This document shows, piece by piece, positions 13,976 to 20,377 of a DNA stretch of 20,377 nt. Position numbers and translations under genes: made by a program. The stretch covers positions 1 through 20,377 of the forward strand of contig CAKURH010000068.1 of assembly GCA_934675625.1 (NCBI GenBank), given 5' to 3'. Under the pieces are notes generated by a model. That model saw only the letters and a program-made list of their open reading frames with translations, ran no database searches and was not told where the DNA came from. The DNA is from an uncultured Kiritimatiellota bacterium. GTDB taxonomy: Bacteria > Verrucomicrobiota > Kiritimatiellia > RFP12 > UBA1067. Within the stretch, counting starts at the first letter, position 1. Each line of letters starts with the position of its first letter.

Positions 13976-15472
13976 ATGAAGAAGTTTCTGATGACTCTGC
14001 TCGTGGCGGCGGGCTGCCTCGCCGCGTTCGCGGGCGACGAGAAGCCGGCGTGGATGGGCACGCTCGGCAAGGTGACGGACATGTGGGCCGACACGGGCCT
14101 CTGCTCGTTCGGCAAGCAGGAGGCGCCCGCGTACATCACGGGCAACTTCGCCGAGGCCGACCGCCCCGAGGCGAAGCCGCAGGCGGCGAACCGCAACGGC
14201 TACTACGACAAGGACATGAAGTGGCACGGCGGCTACTTCGACGACACCGGACGGTTCGTCGAGGGCCACGAGGTTCACGTGCTGGGCGGCATGCGCTACG
14301 GCATCGGCCAGCTCATCATGATCCCGATTTGCCTCATCCTGCTCTATCTCGCGATCGTGAAGGGCTTCGAGCCGCTGCTGCTGCTGCCGATCGGCTTCGG
14401 CGGCCTGCTCGCGAACTGCCCGCTCGCGGGCGTGACCGCGCCGGCGATGCTGCATGACGGCGTCATCACCTTCCTCGAATCGGGCATCCCCGTGATGCAG
14501 GGCGGCATCGTCGAGCCGGGCGGTTTCCTCTACTACTTCTTCCGCTTCGGCATCGACACGGGCGTCTTCCCGATCATGATCTTCATGGGCGTCGGCGCGA
14601 TGACGGACTTCGGGCCGCTGATCGCGAACCCGAAGGCGGCGCTCCTCGGCGGCGCGGCGCAGTTCGGCATCTTCTTCGCGCTTTTCGGCGCGCTCGGCAT
14701 CGCCGCGATCTTCGGGCAGGACTTCTTCGGGTGCGACCCGCTGAAGGCGGCCGCGTCGATCGGCATCATCGGCGGTGCGGACGGCCCGACGGCCATCTGG
14801 CTCACGTCGCGCCTCGCCCCGGATCTCCTCGGCGCGATCGCGGTTGCCGCGTATTCCTACATGGCGCTCGTCCCGATCATCCAGCCACCGATCATGAATG
14901 CGCTGACGACGAAGGCCGAGCGGCTCATCAAGATGCCACAGCTCCGTCCCGTCAAGAAGATCGAGAAGATCTGCTTCCCGCTGATCGTGCTGCTCCTTTG
15001 CGCGCTCCTTCTGCCGTCGGCCGTGCCGCTCATCGGCGCGCTGATGCTCGGCAACCTCGCGAAGGAAGTCGGCCCGTCGGTCGCGCGCATTGCGGACACG
15101 ATGTCGAACGCGCTCTGCAACATCGTCACGATCATGCTCGGCCTCTCGGTCGGCTCGAAGCTCGCGTGCGAGAAGTTCCTCTCCGGGACGACCCTCGCGA
15201 TTCTCGCGCTCGGCCTCGTCGCGTTCTGCGTCGGTACGGCGGGCGGCGTCATCATGGCGAAGGTCATGAACCTCTTCTCGAAGGAGAAGATGAATCCGCT
15301 CATCGGCTCGGCCGGTGTCTCGGCCGTCCCGATGGCCGCGCGCGTCTCGAACAAGGTCTCGCTCGGCAACGACCCGACGAACTTCATCCTCATGCAGGCG
15401 ATGGGCCCGAACGTCTCGGGCGTGATCGGCTCGGCCGTCGTCGCGGGCGTCCTCTACACGCTTTGCCGCTGA
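13976..15472 (+). CDS. oadB: Sodium-pump decarboxylase beta subunit with extra N-terminal secreted domain
   Basis: The 498-aa membrane protein is the ion-translocating subunit. It decarboxylates carboxybiotin and couples this to outward sodium transport. The key motif GGADGPTAIW lies at 266-275, with the pump Asp at D269. FGGLLANCPL (141-150), SNALCNIVTIMLGLSVG, NPLIGSAGVSAVPMAARV and the C-terminal QAMGPNVSGVIGSAVVAGVL are all family segments. Usual OadB proteins have about 375-430 residues. Here residues 1-19 form a signal-peptide-like sequence (KKFLMTLLVAAGCLAAFA), followed by about 85 soluble residues rich in W, Y, D and G before the first core helix near 108. ATG 13976 is supported by a strong ribosome binding site (AAGGAAAG, 13964-13971). 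Confidence 0.92.
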   Translation: MKKFLMTLLVAAGCLAAFAGDEKPAWMGTLGKVTDMWADTGLCSFGKQEAPAYITGNFAEADRPEAKPQAANRNGYYDKDMKWHGGYFDDTGRFVEGHEVHVLGGMRYGIGQLIMIPICLILLYLAIVKGFEPLLLLPIGFGGLLANCPLAGVTAPAMLHDGVITFLESGIPVMQGGIVEPGGFLYYFFRFGIDTGVFPIMIFMGVGAMTDFGPLIANPKAALLGGAAQFGIFFALFGALGIAAIFGQDFFGCDPLKAAASIGIIGGADGPTAIWLTSRLAPDLLGAIAVAAYSYMALVPIIQPPIMNALTTKAERLIKMPQLRPVKKIEKICFPLIVLLLCALLLPSAVPLIGALMLGNLAKEVGPSVARIADTMSNALCNIVTIMLGLSVGSKLACEKFLSGTTLAILALGLVAFCVGTAGGVIMAKVMNLFSKEKMNPLIGSAGVSAVPMAARVSNKVSLGNDPTNFILMQAMGPNVSGVIGSAVVAGVLYTLCR

Positions 15473-15474
15473 AA

Positions 15475-16758
15475 TTGAGGACGTTTGTCTGCGGGCACCG
15501 CAATCCCGACGTGGATTCGGTGATGAGCGCCTACGCGCTCGCGGATCTTCGGCGTCGCACGGGCTCGTGCGACGTCGAGGCCATTTGCGCGGGGCTCCTG
15601 CCGGAGAAGGCCCGCTGGGTCTTTGACCATTTCAAGCTGAAGCCCCTGCGGGCGAAGCGCGACGTCTACGTGCGCGTGAAGGACCTGATGGACACGACGC
15701 TGCCGCTGATCGAGGCGACGCAGCCGCTCGTGGAGGCCCTGAAGGTTCTGGAGGCGAGCGGCGAGTCGTCCCTGGCCGTCCGCGCGGCGGACGGCTCGTT
15801 CGCCGGCATGCTCTCGCCCGCGAAGCTCCTCTCGCTCTTCATCGCCAAGGCCGACCTCTCGGTTCCCGTCGGCGCCGCGCCCCTGCACCACTGCGCGCAG
15901 GTGCTCGTCACGACAGACCGCATCCACGACATCCGCAAGCCGGTGCTGCGGAACCCGCACAACCACTTCCCGGTCGTGGACGAGCAGGGGCGGCTCGTGG
16001 GAACGCTCCTCAAGCGGGCGTTTGCGGAGGAGCCGCCGTTCCGCATGATCCTCGTCGACCACAACGAGACGGATCAGGGCATCCCCGGGCTGGAGGAGAT
16101 TCCCGTCGTCGAGGTCGTCGACCACCACCGCATGGCGTTCTCGGCGACGCGCGACCCGATCAAGTACACGGCGGACGCCGTCGGCTCGACGTGCACGCTC
16201 GTCGCGAAGATGTTTCGCGGCATGGGCGAGCGGCCGACGCGCGAGATCGCGGGCGTGCTGATTGCCGGCATCGTCGCGGACACGCTGCTCTTCCAGTCGC
16301 CGACGACGACCGAAACCGACCGCACGATGTGCGACTGGCTGGAGAAGATCTGCGGCGAGACGGCCGCGTCAATCTTCGAGGGGCTGGCGTCCGTCGCCTC
16401 GCCGCTCGCGTCGATGTGCGCGGCCGAGGCGATCGCGAGCGACGCGAAGACGTATTCCGAAAACGGCATGAAGTTCGTGCTCGCCCAGATCGAGGAGTCG
16501 AACCTCGCGGTCTTCCACCGCCACGTGAAGGAGCTCATGGACGCGATGGACGCGCACGTGAAGAGCGCGGGGCTCGACTTCATGGCCCTCATGGTCACGG
16601 ATCCCGTGCGCGGCAATTCCGAGCTCCTGTTCAGCGGGGCGGATTCCGTCCGCCGCGCGCTGCCCTACCGCCTTGGCGACGGCGGAACCTGGCTCATGCC
16701 GGGCGTCCTCTCGCGCAAGAAGCAGCTTCTGCCCGAAATCCTCGCCGCGCTGGCGTAA
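15475..16758 (+). CDS. ppaC: Manganese-dependent inorganic pyrophosphatase, family II with CBS pair
   Basis: The 427-aa product is a DHH-family pyrophosphatase that hydrolyses PPi to phosphate in the cytoplasm. The N-terminal metal motif is CGHRNPDVDSV (H8, D12, D14). A regulatory CBS pair is inserted at about 63-180, with NPHNHFPVVDEQGRLVG as the second CBS core. The DHH motif VVDHHRMAF and VADTLLFQSPTTTETD follow, and a DHHA2 domain ends the protein. CBS versions are typically regulated by adenine nucleotides. Start TTG 15475 is inferred: it lies 2 nt after the oadB stop and places the first motif at the normal distance, whereas the next ATG (15522) would delete it. No ribosome binding site is seen, so translation may depend on coupling to oadB. 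Confidence 0.9.
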   Translation: MRTFVCGHRNPDVDSVMSAYALADLRRRTGSCDVEAICAGLLPEKARWVFDHFKLKPLRAKRDVYVRVKDLMDTTLPLIEATQPLVEALKVLEASGESSLAVRAADGSFAGMLSPAKLLSLFIAKADLSVPVGAAPLHHCAQVLVTTDRIHDIRKPVLRNPHNHFPVVDEQGRLVGTLLKRAFAEEPPFRMILVDHNETDQGIPGLEEIPVVEVVDHHRMAFSATRDPIKYTADAVGSTCTLVAKMFRGMGERPTREIAGVLIAGIVADTLLFQSPTTTETDRTMCDWLEKICGETAASIFEGLASVASPLASMCAAEAIASDAKTYSENGMKFVLAQIEESNLAVFHRHVKELMDAMDAHVKSAGLDFMALMVTDPVRGNSELLFSGADSVRRALPYRLGDGGTWLMPGVLSRKKQLLPEILAALA

Positions 16759-16788
16759 GCCTCAAACCTTTGTCTGGAGACTTAAAAG

Positions 16789-17445
16789 ATGAATCCGATT
16801 GCTCGACGAATCCTCACGGCGCTGACGACGGCAGCACTTGTCGTGTGCGCAATCCTGTTTGCGCCCGTGTCGTGCTTCCGTCCCGTCTGCCTCGTCCTCG
16901 CGACGCTGGCCGGGCTGGAGCTTGTGCTGCTGCTCCTGCGGAAGGTGCGCACGGAGCGGGCGAAGGCCTTTGGCGCGGCCGTGGTCTTCGGCCTGCTGCT
17001 CGCCGTCACGTTCTCGGTGCTGCCGCTGATCGCCCAGCGATTCGGCAACGTGATGCTCCTCTACGTGATTGCCATCGTGAAGATCTCCGACATGGGTGGC
17101 TTCGCGTTCGGCGTCGGCGCGCAGAAGCTGCGCGGGCGGACGCACAAGCTGTGTCCGACCGTCTCGCCGAACAAGAGCTGGGAAGGGCTCTTCGGCTCGG
17201 TCTTCGGCTCGTGCCTCATCTCGTGCGCGTTCCTCCCGGTCACGCACTTCGGCGTACCGAAGGCTCTGGCGTTCGGCGTCGTGGCCGCGCTCGTCGGGAC
17301 GCTTGGCGACCTGATCGAGTCGAAGCTCAAGCGCTGGGTCGGCGTCAAGGATTCGGCGACCTTCATGCCGGCGGGCCTCGGCGGCTTCCTCGACATGTTC
17401 GACTCGCTCCTCCTTGCCCCCGCGCTCCTCCTGCCGTTCATTTGA
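16789..17445 (+). CDS. cdsA: Phosphatidate cytidylyltransferase (CDP-diglyceride synthase), short form
   Basis: The 218-aa integral membrane protein makes CDP-diacylglycerol from phosphatidate and CTP, the branch point of phospholipid synthesis. Family motifs are VKISDMGGFAFG near 97, SPNKSWEG near 126, and the C-terminal CdsA signature GDLIESKLKRWVGVKDSATF near 172, followed by GGFLDMFDSLLLAP. Several membrane helices are evident. Most CdsA proteins have 260-290 residues; here the N-terminal membrane region is shorter, with helices only from about residue 8. The ATG follows TGGAGAC, 30 nt after ppaC, so it is probably the last gene of that transcript. Neither the other lipid genes nor the isoprenoid genes often paired with cdsA are adjacent. 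Confidence 0.88.
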   Translation: MNPIARRILTALTTAALVVCAILFAPVSCFRPVCLVLATLAGLELVLLLLRKVRTERAKAFGAAVVFGLLLAVTFSVLPLIAQRFGNVMLLYVIAIVKISDMGGFAFGVGAQKLRGRTHKLCPTVSPNKSWEGLFGSVFGSCLISCAFLPVTHFGVPKALAFGVVAALVGTLGDLIESKLKRWVGVKDSATFMPAGLGGFLDMFDSLLLAPALLLPFI

Positions 17446-17494
17446 AGGGAAGGGTTCGTTAGCAAATATCCTGTTGCCGACGTGTCGCGGTTGA

Positions 17495-17570
17495 TAGGCG
17501 AATGAACTTTATGCGCCTAATCGGCAGGGTTGTAATTACAACGGACTTTCGCTTCAGAATATTCTATCAT
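17495..17570 (+). promoter_or_regulatory. Regulatory region of the small lipoprotein gene with a 14-bp palindrome
   Basis: GTTGTAATTACAAC (17529-17542) is a perfect palindrome of the kind bound by MarR- or GntR-type dimers. AGAATATTCT (17556-17565) is a second, 10-bp palindrome, and the -10 candidate TATCAT (17565-17570) overlaps its end. An inverted repeat, TAGGCG (17495-17500) with CGCCTA (17514-17519), lies further upstream. This region is AT-rich compared with its surroundings. The bound regulator is unknown. Confidence 0.5.
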
Positions 17571-17581
17571 GTGCGGCGTCG

Positions 17582-17598
17582 GAAGAAATGGTTTCTTC
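17582..17598 (+). promoter_or_regulatory. 5'-UTR hairpin of the lipoprotein gene
   Basis: GAAGAAA (17582-17588) and TTTCTTC (17592-17598) form a perfect 7-bp stem with a TGG loop. It lies between the expected transcription start and the ribosome binding site GGAGG (17613-17617). Confidence 0.4.
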
Positions 17599-17623
17599 TG
17601 GCTCAGACAAACGGAGGTGCACA

Positions 17624-17797
17624 ATGAACAGCGTTCTCAAGAGATTCGTCGCGCTAGCCTTGGCGGGAGGTCTCGTCCTCGCGCTCGCCGGATGCAGCCT
17701 GTTTGGCCCGAGCAAGGCCAACAGCTACACCTGCGACAGGGGAACCTGTAGCAGCAGCGGCGCCATGAATCACGGCGGGCAGACGCCCCAGAAATGA
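17624..17797 (+). CDS. Small lipoprotein of unknown function
   Basis: The product is 57 aa. Residues 1-23 form a type II signal peptide (K6R7, then a hydrophobic run of A, L, G and V) ending in the lipobox LALAGC, so the mature lipid-anchored protein would begin at C24. The mature part is only about 34 residues, rich in S, G and N, with two further cysteines (C38 and C43) spaced to allow a disulfide. I know no family for it. ATG 17624 is chosen because it follows a strong ribosome binding site (GGAGG 17613-17617); an upstream in-frame ATG at 17588 would spoil the signal peptide. It has its own regulatory region and a strong terminator, so it is a single-gene transcript. Confidence 0.8.
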   Translation: MNSVLKRFVALALAGGLVLALAGCSLFGPSKANSYTCDRGTCSSSGAMNHGGQTPQK

Positions 17798-17804
17798 CAC
17801 CCAG

Positions 17805-17838
17805 GCCCCGGAACGCGCGTTCCGGGGCTTGCTTGTTT
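17805..17838 (+). terminator. Intrinsic terminator after the small lipoprotein
   Basis: GCCCCGGAACGC (17805-17816) is followed directly by its reverse complement GCGTTCCGGGGC (17817-17828). In practice this is a 10-bp stem with a CGCG loop, followed by TTGCTTGTTT. Confidence 0.85.
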
Positions 17839-17900
17839 GAGAGGCTGTTGCCGGACGTTCGGCTCTTCCTGTTCGCCTCAAAACGGGCCATGAGCCGATA

Positions 17901-17909
17901 TGCTATAAT
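17901..17909 (+). promoter_or_regulatory. Extended -10 promoter of htpX, leaderless
   Basis: TGCTATAAT, with TATAAT at 17904-17909, lies 7 nt before the htpX ATG at 17917. No good -35 is seen. The mRNA should begin at or next to the start codon. Confidence 0.75.
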
Positions 17910-17916
17910 GTCCGCC

Positions 17917-18807
17917 ATGAAACGCATTGTCCTGTTCTTGGTCACCAACCTCGCCGTGATGCTCACGCTGGGCATCGTGGCGAATGTCCTGTGTGCCGTC
18001 CTCGGCACGTCCGTCGCCGAACTCGTCGGCCCCGAATGGGCGAATCTCCTCATCTTCGCCTTTGTCTACGGCCTTGTGGGCGCGTTCATTTCGCTCCTCC
18101 TGTCCAAGCCGATGGCGAAGATGGCGTGTGGCGCGCGGACGATTGACGGCAGCGAGGGCGAGTCCGAACGCTGGCTCGTCGCGACGGTCGAGGATCTCGC
18201 GCGGCGGGCGGGCGTGAACACGCCGGAGGTCGCGATCTATCCCGGCGCGGCGAACGCCTTTGCGACGGGCGCGTTCAAGAACCATGCGCTTGTCGCCGTC
18301 TCGACGGACATCATGGGCCAGATGTCGAAGGAAGAGCTGCGCGCCGTGCTCGGCCACGAGATGAGCCACGTCGCGAACGGCGACATGGTGACGCTGACGC
18401 TTGTGCAGGGCGTCCTGAACGCCTTCGTGATCGTGATCTCGCGCGTTCTCGCGTCCGTCCTTGCGAACGCCGGCAAGGGCGAGGGCGAGCGTCGCCGCGA
18501 CAGTGGCGGGCTCTACTTCCTGCTCGTGATGGTTCTTCAGCTCGCACTCGGCATTCTCGCGTCGCTGGTCGTCTTCTGGTTCTCGCGCAAGCGCGAATAC
18601 GCCGCCGACGCCGGTTCGGCGCGTCTCCTGGGCACGCCGTCGCCGATGATCGCGGCGCTGCGTCGGCTCGGCAACCTGCAGCCGGGCGTCCTTCCCGACT
18701 CGCTCAAGGCGATGGGCATTGCCGAGGGCAAGAAGACGTCTGTCTGGTCGACGCATCCGGCGCTCGAAGACCGCATCGCCGCCCTGCAGAACCTGACGGT
18801 CGGCTGA
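17917..18807 (+). CDS. htpX: Membrane zinc metalloprotease HtpX
   Basis: The 296-aa protein matches the length of E. coli HtpX (293 aa), an inner-membrane M48 protease that degrades misfolded membrane proteins, often induced by stress. Two N-terminal helices (about 4-30 and 43-63) precede the cytoplasmic protease domain. The active site is HEMSH (H147, E148, H151), and the third zinc ligand is E227 in KREYAADAGSARLLG. Two more helices lie near 164-184 and 199-222. The frame is open upstream to 17794, but ATG 17917 gives the canonical start MKRIVLFLVTNLAVML and lies directly behind the promoter. The prenyl synthetase gene begins 14 nt after the stop, so the two are probably co-transcribed. Confidence 0.95.
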   Translation: MKRIVLFLVTNLAVMLTLGIVANVLCAVLGTSVAELVGPEWANLLIFAFVYGLVGAFISLLLSKPMAKMACGARTIDGSEGESERWLVATVEDLARRAGVNTPEVAIYPGAANAFATGAFKNHALVAVSTDIMGQMSKEELRAVLGHEMSHVANGDMVTLTLVQGVLNAFVIVISRVLASVLANAGKGEGERRRDSGGLYFLLVMVLQLALGILASLVVFWFSRKREYAADAGSARLLGTPSPMIAALRRLGNLQPGVLPDSLKAMGIAEGKKTSVWSTHPALEDRIAALQNLTVG

Positions 18808-18821
18808 AAGGAAAGAAGCCC

Positions 18822-19646
18822 ATGCAGACGGAGAATGATCCGGCACCGGCGTTGCGCGCGCTTGTCGAGGCGACGCTGAACGAAGTCCTGCCGGCGGCGA
18901 CCGAACGGCCCGCGATTCTCGCCGAGGCGATGCGCTATGCCGTCGGTTCGGGCGGCAAGCGGATTCGTCCGCTCATCTGCCTCGCGTCGGCGATGGCCGT
19001 CGGCGGAAAGGCCGAGGACGCGAAGTATCCGGCGGCCGCGATCGAGATCCTGCACAACTACACGCTCGTTCACGACGACTTGCCGGCGATGGACAACGAT
19101 GTCCTGCGGCGCGGCCAGCCGACGGTCTGGAAGAAGTTCGGCGAGGCGAACGCGATTCTTGCAGGGGATGCGCTTTTGGCCCTCGCCTACCAGACGGCGG
19201 CCCGTGCGCCGCGCAACGTCGCGGCGATTGTCGGCGTGCTGGGCGAGAAGGGCGTCGGGGTCGTGCGCGGACAGGTCGAGGACGTGAAGGAAAATAATCG
19301 ACTAATCGAATCGTCGAATGATCGAATCGAGGAATGTTCGGCGATTTCTTTCATCTACCTTCACAAGACGGCTGACCTGTTCGTCGCGGCGGCGAAGATG
19401 GGCGCGTTGGCGGGCGGCGGCTGTCCGGGCGACGTGGAAAAATTGGAACGTTTCGCGCTGAATCTCGGACTCGCTTTTCAATACGAAGACGATCTCTTGG
19501 ATGGCGACGGTCTCGCGTCGCGCGCGGAGACGGAACGCCGCGTATCCGAGACGACGGCGGCGGCGATTGCTGCATTGGCGGGATTGCCCGGCGAGACGGG
19601 CTTTCTTCGCGAGCTGGCCCGGCGTCTTGTCGGACGAAAGGCCTGA
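18822..19646 (+). CDS. ispA: Short-chain polyprenyl diphosphate synthase (IspA-like)
   Basis: The 274-aa product is a trans-isoprenyl diphosphate synthase that makes farnesyl or geranylgeranyl diphosphate from IPP and DMAPP. Visible motifs are GGKRIRP (44-50), the first aspartate-rich motif HDDLPAMDND (84-93, with D85, D86 and D91), HKTADLF near 181, and the second aspartate-rich motif FQYEDDLLD (219-227), where Y replaces the usual I/V. Typical IspA is about 295 aa. Residues about 156-171 (KENNRLIESSNDRIEE) are encoded by an AT-rich repetitive stretch unlike the rest of the gene and sit in a loop that is variable across the family. The start follows AAAGGAAAG. The next gene begins immediately after the stop. 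Product chain length cannot be told with certainty. Confidence 0.9.
   Translation: MQTENDPAPALRALVEATLNEVLPAATERPAILAEAMRYAVGSGGKRIRPLICLASAMAVGGKAEDAKYPAAAIEILHNYTLVHDDLPAMDNDVLRRGQPTVWKKFGEANAILAGDALLALAYQTAARAPRNVAAIVGVLGEKGVGVVRGQVEDVKENNRLIESSNDRIEECSAISFIYLHKTADLFVAAAKMGALAGGGCPGDVEKLERFALNLGLAFQYEDDLLDGDGLASRAETERRVSETTAAAIAALAGLPGETGFLRELARRLVGRKA
19291..19333 (+). repeat. AT-rich AATCGA simple repeat inside the prenyl synthetase gene
   Basis: TCGA occurs five times within about 33 bp, mostly as AATCGA or ATCGAATCG variants. It lies within a gene that is otherwise GC-rich. It is in frame and adds about 15 polar residues to a surface loop. Confidence 0.7.
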
Positions 19647-20258
19647 ATGCGCATCTACTGTGACATGGACGACATCCTCTGCGAGACGGCGGCGACGCTC
19701 TGCCGCGTCGCGGCGGAGCGGTTCGGCGTGCGCGTGCGCTACGAGGAAGTGCGCAACTTCGACTTGCAGCAGACCTTCGGACTGACGGAAGACCAGATGA
19801 AGGACTTCATGCGCGCGGCGCATGAGCCGTCGAGTCTGCTTTCCTATCCCGAGACGCCGGGGGCGGTCGCGGGGCTCAAGTCGCTTGTCGCCGCCGGACA
19901 TGACGTCGAGATCGTGACGGGGCGCCCCGCGACCTCGCACGCGGCGACGGAGGCGTGGCTGAGGGCCGCCGGGCTGGGCGCGCTCCCGGTCACGTACGTG
20001 AACAAGTACGGGCGCCGCTTCTCGCAGGACGGCGATGCGCCGGAGATGGTGCCGCTGGCCGACCTGCTGAAGCGCCACTATGACGTCGCGATTGACGATT
20101 CGCCCCTCATCTTGTCTGCGCTTGCGGCGTGGACGAAGACGCGGGTGCTGGTCTTCGACCGTCCGTGGAACAGGGACTTCGCGTTGGCGCCGAACATGAC
20201 GCGCGTGAAGTCGTGGGCGGATATCCTTCGCGAGATTTCGCTGCTTGCGTGGTCATGA
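19647..20258 (+). CDS. HAD-superfamily 5'(3')-deoxyribonucleotidase-like phosphatase
   Basis: The 203-aa product has the HAD fold motifs of the 5'-nucleotidase, deoxy (NT5C) type: motif I CDMDD with D6 as nucleophile and D8 as acid/base, motif II VTGRPA near 95, and motif IV AIDDSP near 149. The cap-region segment YEEVRNFDLQQTFGLTEDQM near 32 and the length of about 200 aa fit this group. It probably removes phosphate from nucleoside monophosphates in the cytoplasm. A different small phosphate ester cannot be excluded. The ATG lies directly after the TGA of the prenyl synthetase gene, with no spacer and no clear ribosome binding site, so translation is coupled. It is followed by a new promoter at 20266. 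Confidence 0.82.
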   Translation: MRIYCDMDDILCETAATLCRVAAERFGVRVRYEEVRNFDLQQTFGLTEDQMKDFMRAAHEPSSLLSYPETPGAVAGLKSLVAAGHDVEIVTGRPATSHAATEAWLRAAGLGALPVTYVNKYGRRFSQDGDAPEMVPLADLLKRHYDVAIDDSPLILSALAAWTKTRVLVFDRPWNRDFALAPNMTRVKSWADILREISLLAWS

Positions 20259-20265
20259 AAGAATT

Positions 20266-20274
20266 TGGTATAAT
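20266..20274 (+). promoter_or_regulatory. Extended -10 promoter at the right edge
   Basis: TGGTATAAT, with TATAAT at 20269-20274, lies 8 nt before an ATG at 20283. This is the same arrangement as the leaderless genes elsewhere in the window. No -35 is obvious. Confidence 0.65.
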
Positions 20275-20282
20275 GCATGCAA

Positions 20283-20377
20283 ATGATGGAGTGGGTTGAT
20301 TTCGCGTGCGTGGGGCGAGAAGCCCTCGTGAGACGCGGCAGAAGCCGCGTGGGCGCGTTCGCGCACGGTTCTAATAC
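20283..20377 (+). other. Start of an unknown transcript: three tandem hairpins, or a leaderless gene cut by the window edge
   Basis: Downstream of the promoter the DNA can form GGGC-GAGAA-GCCC (20313-20325), ACGCGGC-AGAA-GCCGCGT (20333-20350) and GCGC-GTTC-GCGC (20353-20364) in a row. This suggests a structured RNA. Alternatively ATG 20283 opens a frame beginning MMEWVDFACVGREALVRR that stays open to the window end (31 codons). I recognise neither a known RNA class nor a protein family, and the window ends too soon to decide. Confidence 0.3.

Noticed and set aside
20300..20377. Group II intron 5' end (GTGCG followed by hairpins)
   Set aside because: GTGCG is too short a match in GC-rich DNA, and no further intron domain can be seen before the window ends.

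Overview
The window is a GC-rich (about 65 % by eye), densely packed bacterial chromosome segment. The gene set suggests an anaerobic member of the Verrucomicrobiota/PVC group, with Kiritimatiellota-like lineages the best guess. It includes a V/A-type ATPase B subunit, a biotin-dependent sodium-pump decarboxylase (oadG-oadA-oadB), a CBS-containing family II pyrophosphatase, HtpX and SerC. The assignment is an inference from gene content; there is no rRNA or other phylogenetic marker search behind it. Most promoters share an extended -10 box (TGNTATAAT). At several genes that box lies only 7-8 nt before the ATG, which implies leaderless mRNAs.

Layout. 1-381: C-terminal end of an IS66-type transposase. 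503-1804: V-ATPase B subunit from its own promoter. 1834-2866: rplM-rpsI with leader and terminator. 2972-5576: RhlB-like DEAD-box helicase plus a short mannose-6-phosphate isomerase. 5595-6731 (minus strand): HI0933/BaiN-type flavoprotein. About 6768-7577: non-coding repeat element copy A. 7715-10426: serC, an unknown gene, a sigma-factor-like gene and a TadB-like gene, the last three joined by ATGA overlaps. About 10434-11202: repeat element copy B, inverted relative to A. 11290-11736: hisI. 11788-17445: oadG-oadA-oadB-ppaC-cdsA, all co-directional. 17624-17797: small lipoprotein with a palindromic operator candidate and a terminator. 17917-20258: htpX, a polyprenyl synthetase and a 5'-nucleotidase-like HAD gene. 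20266-20377: a further promoter followed by a hairpin-rich start of an unknown transcript or gene.

How the genes relate. The decarboxylase operon would couple decarboxylation of a beta-keto acid to sodium export. The V/A-type ATPase could use the same ion gradient, and PpaC removes pyrophosphate. CdsA and the prenyl synthetase serve lipid and isoprenoid synthesis, SerC and HisI serve amino-acid synthesis, and HtpX serves membrane protein quality control.

The least explained feature is the pair of about 770-810 bp elements at 6768-7577 and 10434-11202. They have long terminal inverted repeats, candidate target-site duplications, about 95 % identical cores lying in opposite orientation, no conserved reading frame, and conserved hairpins with GNRA-type loops. 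They bracket the serC operon like the arms of a composite transposon. I read them as a non-autonomous mobile element that probably carries a structured RNA.
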